A DNA stretch of 38,587 nucleotides from Bacteroidaceae bacterium (GTDB taxonomy: Bacteria > Bacteroidota > Bacteroidia > Bacteroidales > Bacteroidaceae), in contig CAAGKZ010000038.1 of the NCBI GenBank assembly GCA_900770665.1, forward strand, positions 1 through 38,587, given 5' to 3'. This document shows positions 32,391 through 38,587 of the stretch, one piece after another (within the stretch, counting starts at the first letter, position 1; the number at the start of each line of letters is the position of its first letter). The notes beneath the pieces were generated by a model, which was not told the DNA's origin, made no database searches, and was given only the letters and a program-made list of their open reading frames with translations. The translations under genes were made by a program, and so were the position numbers.

Positions 32391-32689
32391 GCAATAATAT
32401 AGCAGTTGACCTGCAACTCATTTTCTTCGCAAACTTGTCATCCTGAACGAACGTGAATGTTGCGGTTGAGCGAGTGAAATGAAACTTGTTTTAATTTCAC
32501 AACGAGCATTAGCAATATCGCCGAAGGCAATGGATCTCAAACCGCGTTAAAATAGATGCACTGTCTACGCGATTTTGCAAACACTCGTTGTAAAAACTCA
32601 AGTAAACTTGGTTTTAACTCGTTCAATTGCAAAATTCGACTTCGCTCAGCATGACAATTGAACGTTGGGTCAACATCTATATTATTACC
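32391..32689. repeat. GTCAT/ATGAC repeat with terminal inverted repeats (copy B, longest)
   Basis: Terminal inverted repeats: GCAATAATATAGCAGTTGAC at 32391-32410 and GGTCAACATCTATATTATTA from 32668. Inner inverted pair: TTGTCATCCTGAACGAACG (from 32434) and TTCGACTTCGCTCAGCATGA (to 32654). The centre holds further short palindromes (gtgaaat...atttcac; tgagcgagt...actcgttca). No protein is encoded. With the neighbouring core repeat it accounts for the 491-base gap between malQ and the FNT gene. Confidence 0.7.
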
Positions 32690-32716
32690 AAAATAAATAA
32701 ATAAAAACTATAATAT

Positions 32717-33343
32717 ATGAACAACACTTTTCGTTCTGCACTTTTGGCAGGAGCAGCAGTCGGCATTGCCGGCTGGGGATATTTGGCCTATAAGGATATT
32801 GTGGGCGCTGTGCTCTTCTCGTTCGGCCTCTTGACCGTGGTGAATTATAAGTTGAAACTATATACCGGCACTGCAGGTTTTGTGGCTCTGCGCACCGAGG
32901 ATGGCAAAAGCCGTTGGCTCAAGGCTATTGGCGAACTGCTGTTCATCCTCTTCGGTAATATTATGGGCTGCATGCTTGTAGCAATCTTTACACGTCTTTC
33001 GCCAATGGAACTTGGCGCTTCGGCTCAGGCAATACTCGAGAGCCGCCTGGCGGTGGGGCCTGTCAAAGCCGGCCTTTTGGCAATTGGCTGCGGTTTCATA
33101 ATGACCACGGCTGTAACCTTTGCACGTCAAGGTAAACCCCTTGTGCTGCTTTTCGGTGTGCCCCTCTTCATCAACTGCGGCTTCCCGCACTGCTTGGCCG
33201 ATGCCTTCTATTACATGGCGGTTCCGGGTTCTTACACCGTTGAACATATTGTGGATATCCTTATGCTTTATCCTTGCCTTGTAGTGGGTAATTTCATCGG
33301 TTGCAACCTTTACCGTTTTGTGATGCCCGAGCAGCAGAACTGA
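32717..33343 (+). CDS. Formate/nitrite transporter (FNT) family membrane protein
   Basis: A 208-residue protein with about six hydrophobic segments and family motifs SALLAGAAVGIAGWGYLA at the N-terminus, GCGFIMTTAVTFARQGK near residue 126, and FINCGFPHCLADAFYYM near residue 153. The last corresponds to the SGFEHSVANMFF-type block of FNT channels with the central His. It is shorter than FocA (about 280 residues), as other Bacteroidetes members are. Likely substrates are small monovalent anions such as formate, which would suit a pyruvate fermenter, but the substrate is not shown by the sequence. It is closed by a strong hairpin. Confidence 0.8.
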   Translation: MNNTFRSALLAGAAVGIAGWGYLAYKDIVGAVLFSFGLLTVVNYKLKLYTGTAGFVALRTEDGKSRWLKAIGELLFILFGNIMGCMLVAIFTRLSPMELGASAQAILESRLAVGPVKAGLLAIGCGFIMTTAVTFARQGKPLVLLFGVPLFINCGFPHCLADAFYYMAVPGSYTVEHIVDILMLYPCLVVGNFIGCNLYRFVMPEQQN

Positions 33344-33365
33344 TTCATATTGACATTATTATGCA

Positions 33366-33408
33366 CAACAGCGATGGCGCCCAAAATTTTTGGGCGCCAT
33401 CGCTGTTG
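33366..33408. terminator. Bidirectional terminator between the FNT and SemiSWEET genes
   Basis: A 21-bp perfect stem with a single central base, between convergent genes. Confidence 0.8.
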
Positions 33409-33436
33409 CCAGGCTGTTCGTTCTCGAAACCGGGTG

Positions 33437-33733
33437 TCAAATCCCCGTTCTTTGTTTCTTGCGGTCGTTGTACACCTTTATTATAAAGATGATGCAACTG
33501 CATGTGCCTGTGACTGCATTTGTTATCAGCATCGACCATATTATATTGGGCCGGTGAAGCAATCCCTGCAACATAAAGGCGAATGCGCCTATTGCCATCA
33601 TCAGGAATGCCGGCACCGAAATGCCGTCGGTGTTGCGGGTGCGGATGGTGGTTATGGCCTGTGGCAGGAAACCCAGTATCAGACCAATGCTTGCCACGTA
33701 ACCGCAAATGGTGTATAAAATGCTCTGTTCCAT
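33437..33733 (-). CDS. SemiSWEET family sugar transporter
   Basis: A 98-residue protein with three membrane helices (about residues 7-26, 40-58 and 64-86) forming one triple-helix bundle. The PQ-loop motif GFLPQAITTIRTRNTDGIS at residues 21-39 (P24, Q25) and the Asn/Trp pair in NIIWSMLITNAVTG are family features. SemiSWEETs dimerise to carry sugars across the inner membrane; here the substrate is unknown. I use the ATG at 33733; the open frame to 33784 adds a short stretch that no family member has. Confidence 0.88.
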   Translation of the reverse strand: MEQSILYTICGYVASIGLILGFLPQAITTIRTRNTDGISVPAFLMMAIGAFAFMLQGLLHRPNIIWSMLITNAVTGTCSCIIFIIKVYNDRKKQRTGI

Positions 33734-33865
33734 TGTTTTTTCTTTTATAACAACAATACCGGCAAAAGGGTTGGATGAAGACATTCTCCTTTTCGCTTAT
33801 TCAACACCCTTGTATGAACAAATTTTAATCTATTTTGTTGATTTAATTGAAAATTAATGAAATTT

Positions 33866-33899
33866 TTTGTCCGTTTTTGGGATTTTATTGCTAACTTTG
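33866..33899 (+). promoter_or_regulatory. Promoter of the 913-residue secreted protein gene
   Basis: TAACTTTG (33892-33899) is a full -7 match. TTTG at 33866-33869 is 22 bases upstream, slightly long. The ATG at 34006 leaves a leader of about 100 bases, GC-rich at its start (33900-33955). Confidence 0.5.
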
Positions 33900-34005
33900 C
33901 GCCGCTTATTATGGGTGCGCCTGCGAGCTGTGCTTTTACATAGCCGCCACAGGCTGAAAATAGATAAATTAATTAACCTAAATACTAACTTTTAATTAAC
34001 AAAAA

Positions 34006-36747
34006 ATGAAAAGATTTACATCTTTGATGCTGATGCTGCTTTGCACAGTGACAGCATGGGCGCAGGAACTTGTGCAGATTACTACAGACACAAGTAATCC
34101 TATTTATTACACAATCTACAACACTCGTTCACAAGAGCCTGGTGGCTTTATGTACTATGCTGGTGATGCCGTTGGTATTAAGGACGGTTGCAATTCTGCT
34201 GTACTTGAGGACAAGTATAAGTTCTATTTTACCGGTAGCGACAATGCTCTTTATATTCATAATGCAGCTACAACCAATAAGCTTGCAACTGTAGGTTCTT
34301 GGACCACAGAGGGAACTGTATGGTGTGTAAAGCAACGCGAAGACGGAAATTTGGCTTTTGGCCCACAAGGAGCTACTGATGACGAAAAATATTGGTGGAA
34401 TGATAAAAACTATGCTACAGATGCCGCCGTAAGCGATTTTACAGTATGGACCTCTTATGATGCCGGTTCAGGTTTTGTTGTTGAACCCGCAAGTGAGTTC
34501 ACATACCCCGAAGTTGGCAAGTTCTACACTATTGAAGCTCCTTTGTTCGAAAAAGTTCAGGGTGTAGCTAAAGGTCTTGTTGCCAACGGTGGAAATTCGC
34601 TTGGATGGAACACTGTAGATCTTGCAAACAAGAACTACTATTGGACACTTGTTAAGGACGATGAGACTAATGCTCTTTATTTGAAGAATGTTGGAACTGG
34701 TTATTATATCAATGGTGATGCTGTAAGTGAAGATGCAGCAGCTTTGACAACAAACGCCCTTGGCTCAGATCAGTTCAATATTGTAACCAACAATGTCAAG
34801 CTCCATGCTAACGGTCACAGCAATGGTAATGGCGCAAGTGGCGGTGTTTTAAGTTGGAATGGAGCTGCGAACTCAGCTTCTGCTTGGAAGTTTGTTGAAA
34901 GAAAGGATCCTGATGCCGTGGAAACTTTGGATATCACATACAATTTTACATACAAGGGTGTTAACAAGGGAACACAGACTAAGACCGTTCTTGTTGGTGA
35001 GGAGTATCCTGATATTGAAATTTCATTCCCATTCGGTATTACAGCTACAAAGCCTGATGGAAATGTTGCAGAAAATTCAGAGACAACTTTTACAATCGTT
35101 CTCGAGGAGAACCTTCCTTTCGATTGCTATTCAAGCTACGATGCTATCGAGAACTGGTACTATGTAAAGCTCAAGGGTACTAACTACCTGTATCATGTAA
35201 AGGATCAGGACTACATCGCTTTGGACCAGACTGCTGTAGCTGCCGATAACAAGGATGCTTTCTCTTGGGCATTCGTTGGTGACCCATTCAATGGTTTCCA
35301 GTTTGTCAACAAGGCTGCCGGCCAGGGTTACGTTCTCTCTTCTACTACTACAACAACCGATGGCAACACAGGTGGTAACACACATCCTGTAATGACAGCT
35401 ACTCCTGTTGTCGAGGGTAACAACGAGCTTTGGGTACTCACAGCAAGTACATACCAGGCTAACGGTTTCTATATGGCTCAGAAGGGCTTTGCAAGCAACC
35501 GTATGAATAATCGTGATGGCAAGTTGGCTTACTGGAATGGTGGTGCAGACAACGGTTCTACATTCACTGTAGAGTTGCGTCTTACTGCAAAGGCTGAGCT
35601 TATTGCTCTTGCTGCACAGGCTGAGGCTCTCTTGGCTCAGATTACTATCGGTGAGGCTATTGGCCAGTACTCTTCAAACTACGAGGGTTACGCGGCTGCT
35701 TATGCAGAGATTGCTGCTTACGTTGAAGGTGGTGAGATTGAGGAGGCTGTTGCCGAGGAGTATGTTGCTACACTTTCTGCAATTATGAACTCATTCTCTG
35801 TGAACGGTCTTGTTGCCGGTAAGTACTACACATTCAGCAACGGTGGTTACTACATCACAAGCGGTGTAACAGAGGGTGGTCGTATCGCTTGCAGCGAGAC
35901 AAAGGATGCAACTGCTATCTACTACTTCGATGGCGAGCACCTCTTGGCTTACTCAACAGGTCTCTACTTCGGTTTGAATGCAAATGATTGGACATTCGAG
36001 GCTGTAGGTTCTACAGATATCTCAAAAATTACATTTGCTGCTGTTAACGGTGGTACTGCTAACGTGCTCAACATCTGCTCTGGTGGTCGTTGGTTGCACA
36101 GAACAGATGCTTACATCAACCGTTGCTCAAACAATACTTGTGACGAGCTCCATGAGTGGACAATAGAGGAGGTAACTTCACTCCCTGTATCAATCACAGC
36201 AGCAGGATATGCAACATTCTTTGCTCCTGTAGCAGTTACAGTTGCTGAGGGTGTTAAAGCTTACACTGTAACAGTTGACGGCGACGTTGCCAAGTTGAAC
36301 GAGATTGGCGCAACAATCCCTGCAAACACTGGTGTTGTACTTGCAGGTGCTGAGGATGCTTACGACTTCGCAATCACAACTGCTGCTGCATTCGAGGGTA
36401 CTAACCTCATGGCCGGTACAATCGCTAAGACTCTTGTAACAAAGCCTGAAAATACTGAGTGCTATGTTCTTGCAAACGGTGAGAACGGTGTTGGTATGTA
36501 CGTTGCTAAGAACGGTGAGAACACAGCAGAGTTCCTCAATGCCGGTCACAAGGCATACCTCGCAGTTGCTGGTTCTGCAAACATCGCTTCTTACAGCTTC
36601 CGTTTCGAGGACGGTACAACTGCTATTGAGAACGTAGAGGTTGAGAACGCAGTTAAGGCTATCTACGACCTCACAGGCCGCCGTGTAGAGGCTATCACAG
36701 CTCCAGGTATCTACGTTGTTAACGGCAAGAAAGTGCTGGTTAAGTGA
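34006..36747 (+). CDS. Large secreted protein with repeated beta-rich domains and Por-type C-terminal tail
   Basis: A 913-residue protein with a signal peptide (residues 1-19, ending TAWAQ). Several stretches share a pattern of Gly-Tyr-Tyr strands that suggests ricin-like beta-trefoil domains: YYWTLVKDDETNALYLKNVGTGYYI near 210, WYYVKLKGTNYLYHVKDQDYIAL near 382, and GKYYTFSNGGYYITSG near 605. A Gly/Ala/Val-rich domain follows (about 727-870). The C-terminus, IYDLTGRRVEAITAPGIYVVNGKKVLVK, is a sorting-tail-like motif frequent in Prevotella and Bacteroides secreted proteins. Codon use favours GCT, GTT and GGT more than neighbouring genes, consistent with high expression. The ligand is unknown. 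A hairpin terminator follows at 36847. Confidence 0.85.
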   Translation: MKRFTSLMLMLLCTVTAWAQELVQITTDTSNPIYYTIYNTRSQEPGGFMYYAGDAVGIKDGCNSAVLEDKYKFYFTGSDNALYIHNAATTNKLATVGSWTTEGTVWCVKQREDGNLAFGPQGATDDEKYWWNDKNYATDAAVSDFTVWTSYDAGSGFVVEPASEFTYPEVGKFYTIEAPLFEKVQGVAKGLVANGGNSLGWNTVDLANKNYYWTLVKDDETNALYLKNVGTGYYINGDAVSEDAAALTTNALGSDQFNIVTNNVKLHANGHSNGNGASGGVLSWNGAANSASAWKFVERKDPDAVETLDITYNFTYKGVNKGTQTKTVLVGEEYPDIEISFPFGITATKPDGNVAENSETTFTIVLEENLPFDCYSSYDAIENWYYVKLKGTNYLYHVKDQDYIALDQTAVAADNKDAFSWAFVGDPFNGFQFVNKAAGQGYVLSSTTTTTDGNTGGNTHPVMTATPVVEGNNELWVLTASTYQANGFYMAQKGFASNRMNNRDGKLAYWNGGADNGSTFTVELRLTAKAELIALAAQAEALLAQITIGEAIGQYSSNYEGYAAAYAEIAAYVEGGEIEEAVAEEYVATLSAIMNSFSVNGLVAGKYYTFSNGGYYITSGVTEGGRIACSETKDATAIYYFDGEHLLAYSTGLYFGLNANDWTFEAVGSTDISKITFAAVNGGTANVLNICSGGRWLHRTDAYINRCSNNTCDELHEWTIEEVTSLPVSITAAGYATFFAPVAVTVAEGVKAYTVTVDGDVAKLNEIGATIPANTGVVLAGAEDAYDFAITTAAAFEGTNLMAGTIAKTLVTKPENTECYVLANGENGVGMYVAKNGENTAEFLNAGHKAYLAVAGSANIASYSFRFEDGTTAIENVEVENAVKAIYDLTGRRVEAITAPGIYVVNGKKVLVK

Positions 36748-36846
36748 GAGTAATGGTTGATAAGCTTGCTTAATCAAACATTACCGAACGTAAAGCAGTT
36801 CACGCGAAGCGTAGCGGTACTTGTTAAGTAATTGACCACAAAGTAA

Positions 36847-36878
36847 TGCAAGGGCGGTTTGCCCGCCCTTGCAAAAAC
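36847..36878 (+). terminator. Terminator after the 913-residue protein gene
   Basis: An 11-bp GC-rich stem (36847-36857 with 36863-36873), 5-base loop, then AAAAAC. The weak T-tail means some read-through into the peptide gene is possible. A second imperfect hairpin lies at about 36751-36783. Confidence 0.6.
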
Positions 36879-36909
36879 TAAAATAACGAATAAAAATTAT
36901 ACAAGATAT

Positions 36910-37071
36910 ATGAAAAAGAATTATGTATCACCTCTCATGGTAGAGGTTAGCGTTGCAACAGAGTCAATGCTTGCAGCATCATTGCAAATGCACAATGACA
37001 AAACAGTAGATACCTCAAACGGTGGCCAGCTCGGTAAAGAGAACGACCGCCAGTGGGGCAATTTGTGGTAA
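36910..37071 (+). CDS. Small peptide (53 aa) with C-terminal WGNLW
   Basis: The peptide starts MKKNYVSPLMVEVSVATESM, continues LAASLQMHNDKTVDTSNGGQ, and ends LGKENDRQWGNLW. The opening MKKxYxxPxxxxVxVxxExMLAAS is a pattern I recognise from many short uncharacterised Bacteroidales peptides; it looks like a conserved leader followed by a variable tail. The ATG at 36910 is the one that gives this leader; the frame extends to 36859 through the upstream hairpin. Another peptide with the same WGNLW end lies at the start of the window. There is no signal peptide or membrane helix. Function is unknown; a peptide precursor is possible but unproven. Confidence 0.7.
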   Translation: MKKNYVSPLMVEVSVATESMLAASLQMHNDKTVDTSNGGQLGKENDRQWGNLW

Positions 37072-37112
37072 ACCACAGATTTACCTATGGGGTAACCTTT
37101 GGTAAAAAACAA

Positions 37113-37147
37113 AAAAACAGGAGCAATCGACGATTGCTCCTGTTTTT
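37113..37147 (+). terminator. Terminator of the 53-residue peptide gene
   Basis: A 17-bp perfect stem with a single central base, A-run and T-run at its ends, 41 bases after the stop. Confidence 0.85.
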
Positions 37148-37169
37148 GTTATAGATAAAGCACACTGCA

Positions 37170-37386
37170 AAAAGCCTACAAGGGCTACAAGGGCGAAAAG
37201 GTTGTTGCCCTGACGGGCAATATTTGCCTGACGGCAAGGTGTTGTGGTTTCAAAGGCCCAAAAGGGCTGCAAGGGCTTTAAGGGCTACAAGGTGGTTGCC
37301 CTGACGGGCAATATTTGCCTGACGGCAAGTATTTTACAGCTTTCTCCTTTTGGCCTTTTTCGCCCTTTTTGCCCTTTTAGGCCTTT
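37170..37386. repeat. Left AAAGGGC/TGAC-hairpin array
   Basis: A purine-rich arm (AAGGGCTACAAGGGCGAAAAGG etc.) is followed by hairpins TTGCCCTGACGGGCAA at 37205-37220 and 37296-37311 and TTGCCTGACGGCAA at 37224-37237 and 37315-37328. A pyrimidine-rich arm (37346-37386) then forms the inverse of the purine arm. Both hairpin types share the loop TGAC. The unit repeats with a period of 91 bases. Confidence 0.85.
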
Positions 37387-37452
37387 GCATTACTTTGCAT
37401 TACTTTGCATTACTTTGCATTACTTTGCATTACTTTGCATTACTTTGCAATG
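37383..37452. repeat. 10-bp tandem repeat CTTTGCATTA, six copies plus one variant
   Basis: Six exact copies (37383-37442) and a seventh with changes (CTTTGCAATG, to 37452). The right-hand array has only one copy of this word (from 38411). It ends 77 bases before the -33 box of the four-helix-bundle gene. A second pyrimidine-rich arm, TTTCGCCCTTTTTGGCCCTT, follows near 37476. Confidence 0.9.
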
Positions 37453-37528
37453 CTTTGCTTTCTACAGCTTCCCCTTTCGCCCTTTTTGGCCCTTTTATAA
37501 CCTAAATAGCGAAAAAACTCCTACATTA

Positions 37529-37560
37529 TTTGCATTTCCTTCAATGGTACTTTACTTTTG
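37529..37560 (+). promoter_or_regulatory. Promoter of the four-helix-bundle gene
   Basis: TTTG (37529-37532), 20 bases, then TACTTTTG (37553-37560): both boxes match the consensus exactly. The ATG at 37579 follows 19 bases later. The left array is therefore upstream of, and the right array within, the expected transcript. Confidence 0.65.
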
Positions 37561-37578
37561 CTCAAAATCAAGCTTTTT

Positions 37579-38139
37579 ATGGATAATAGCGGTTTTATTA
37601 GGCAAAAGGGTAATTACGAGGAATTGTTATGTTACAAGAAGTCGGTTTGTGTATATGATGTAACATACTATTTTGCCCATAAATATTTGCAAAAGGGTGA
37701 TAGAACCATTGACCAAATGGTGCAGGCTGCACGTTCGGGAAAACAGAATATTGTTGAGGGGTGTTCCGCTGCAACAACATCGGTCGAGAGTGAGATTAAA
37801 CTGCTGAATGTTGCAAAGGCAAGTCTGCAGGAACTGCTTGAGGATTACAAGGATTATCTAAGAGTCCGTGGCTTGCAACAGTGGGATGAGAATAGCGGGA
37901 AACATGAGCAGGCACGCCGCGCTTGTGCAGCACATAACGACCCCGGCTATTATAGCGATGCTATAAAAGAGCGCTCCGATGAAACTGTTGCCAATATTGC
38001 AATTATTCTTATTAAACAAACTGATTATCTGCTAAAACATTACTTTGACCGTGTCAAACGCGATTTCCTTGAAAATGGCGGTATAAGAGAAGAGATGACA
38101 CGGGGCCGCCTGCAGTGGAGAAGGGAAAATAGCAGATGA
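37579..38139 (+). CDS. Four-helix-bundle protein of the S23/IVP-like family, with suffix-domain layout
   Basis: A 186-residue helical protein. After KGNYEELLCYKKSVCVYDVTYYFAHKYLQKGDRTIDQMVQAARSGKQNIVEG comes an interrupted bundle (SVESEIKLLNVAKASLQELLEDYKDYLRVRG). The C-terminal half (YYSDAIKERSDETVANIAIILIKQTDYLLKHYFDRVKRDFLENGGIREEMTRGRL) matches what I remember as the four-helix-bundle suffix family, a relative of proteins encoded in 23S rRNA intervening sequences. The GDRTIDQMVQAARS and NIVEG pattern is diagnostic of the family. Its function is unknown; the related Avd protein of diversity-generating retroelements binds nucleic acid. I use the ATG at 37579, which follows a perfect promoter; the frame starts at 37558 inside the -7 region. 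Hairpin arrays flank it on both sides. Confidence 0.85.
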   Translation: MDNSGFIRQKGNYEELLCYKKSVCVYDVTYYFAHKYLQKGDRTIDQMVQAARSGKQNIVEGCSAATTSVESEIKLLNVAKASLQELLEDYKDYLRVRGLQQWDENSGKHEQARRACAAHNDPGYYSDAIKERSDETVANIAIILIKQTDYLLKHYFDRVKRDFLENGGIREEMTRGRLQWRRENSR

Positions 38140-38148
38140 CAAATTATC

Positions 38149-38425
38149 GCCCAAAAGGGCGGCAAGGGCTTTAAGGGCTACAAGGTGGTTGCCCTGACGG
38201 GCAAGGTGCTGTGGTTTCAAAGGCCTAAAGGGGCAAAAAGGGCTTTAAGGGCTACAAGGCATTTGCCCTGACGGGCAAGGTGTGGATTCAATGCCCAAAA
38301 GGGCTAAAAGGGCTGCAAGGCGGTTGCCCTGACGGGCAATACTTGCCTGACGGCAAGGGTTCTATTGCTTTTTCCTTTTGGGCTTTTTCGCCTTTTTTGC
38401 CTTTTTAGGCCTTTGCATTATTTGA
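38149..38425. repeat. Right AAAGGGC/TGAC-hairpin array
   Basis: Starts 10 bases after the four-helix-bundle stop. Hairpins TTGCCCTGACGGGCAA at 38189-38204, 38263-38278 and 38324-38339, and TTGCCTGACGGCAA at 38343-38356. The order purine arm, hairpins, pyrimidine arm (38370-38413) is the same as in the left array and the orientation is the same, so the gene lies between two long direct repeats. Confidence 0.85.
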
Positions 38426-38587
38426 CTTTTCCGTTTTCCGCTTTAACCGCACTTCGTGCGCTTGAACCTGCTTTCGCTCGCTTTGTGTGTAAGTAAACTT
38501 CCACACATTAACATTGTTGATTTCTTTATCACTCGCAGTATAACATCAAACAAGTTTGTGTTAAGCTCGCTTAATCAAGAAATTCGC
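38426..38587. repeat. CGGAAAA remnant and inverse copy of the 21.2-kb repeat
   Basis: Bases 38426-38445 (TTTTCCGTTTTCCGCTTTAA) are an inverse CGGAAAA-type fragment. Bases 38446-38475 match 21204-21232 inverted, and 38503-38587 match 21241-21325 inverted. The window ends inside the repeat. Confidence 0.75.

Noticed and set aside
33345..33707. A 120-codon frame on the minus strand opposite SemiSWEET.
   Set aside because: It overlaps the real gene in another frame and runs through the palindromic terminator.
37383..37452. Possible CRISPR array.
   Set aside because: Units are 10 bp with no spacers; cas genes are absent. It is a simple tandem repeat. The hairpin arrays at 37170-38425 also lack regular repeat-spacer structure.
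37244..37663. A 139-codon frame through the left array (HYFALLCITL repeats).
   Set aside because: It translates the 10-bp repeat and pyrimidine arm, runs through the promoter of the four-helix-bundle gene and overlaps its start in another frame.
37579..38139. Avd-like accessory protein of a diversity-generating retroelement.
   Set aside because: No reverse transcriptase gene and no template/variable repeat pair was found in the window, and the C-terminal part resembles the suffix family rather than Avd. The 913-residue protein upstream has no adenine-biased duplicated segment that I could see.

Overview
The window is a chromosomal segment from a member of the Bacteroidales, most like Prevotellaceae or Bacteroidaceae. 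The evidence is the gene families (a 1187-residue pyruvate:ferredoxin oxidoreductase, DUF4834, a CBM20-GH77 MalQ, SemiSWEET, Por-type C-terminal tails on secreted proteins), the absence of Shine-Dalgarno sequences, and repeated Bacteroidetes-type promoters (TTTG, about 20 bp, TAnnTTTG). No plasmid, phage or ICE genes were seen; most of the coding content is core metabolism.

Layout. 1-529: tail of a small peptide gene, a terminator and a 74-bp tandem repeat. 530-1750: a DUF4143-type AAA ATPase that is AT-richer than its surroundings. 1865-2535 (-): tadA with an overlapping ribbon-helix-helix-like gene. 2672-4188 (+): yraN, a yjbR-like gene and birA. 4429-7316: small membrane protein (-), pyrH (+), DUF4834 (-), and the phosphatidylethanolamine operon psd-pssA (-). 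7572-11942 (+): dnaE, trxA and an acidic 106-residue protein whose 3' end is partly duplicated. 12177-17218: nadC (-), rlmH (+), a beta-helix-like lipoprotein and pepD (-), and a small membrane protein (+). 17280-21139: OmpH/Skp-like lipoprotein (+), aspA (-), initiator tRNA-Met (-), and a tetR regulator plus an RluA-type synthase (+). 21538-25101 (-): nifJ. 25423-33733: a family-10-like glycoside hydrolase (+), an amidase-mlaD envelope operon (-), malQ (+), an FNT-family channel (+) and a SemiSWEET (-). 34006-37071 (+): a 913-residue secreted protein followed by a 53-residue peptide. 37579-38139 (+): a four-helix-bundle (S23-like) gene between two arrays of hairpin repeats.

How the genes relate. 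Convergent gene pairs are separated by long, nearly perfect palindromes that probably terminate transcription in both directions. psd and pssA carry out the last two steps to phosphatidylethanolamine. The amidase, mlaD, OmpH-like protein and lipoprotein belong to the envelope. malQ, the glycoside hydrolase, nifJ and aspA fit a glycan-fermenting gut anaerobe.

The least ordinary part is the non-coding DNA. At least five repeat families occur: (a) elements with terminal inverted repeats around a GTCAT...ATGAC core; (b) CGGAAAA polypurine repeats, one copy of which lies in frame inside birA; (c) AAAGGGC/TTGCCCTGACGGGCAA hairpin arrays that flank the four-helix-bundle gene; (d) a permuted 'cgagtaagcga' repeat present in inverted orientation at two loci; (e) a duplicated gene end wrapped around a nested hairpin. 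The four-helix-bundle gene with its arrays, and two small peptides sharing the C-terminus WGNLW, are the best candidates for undescribed biology.
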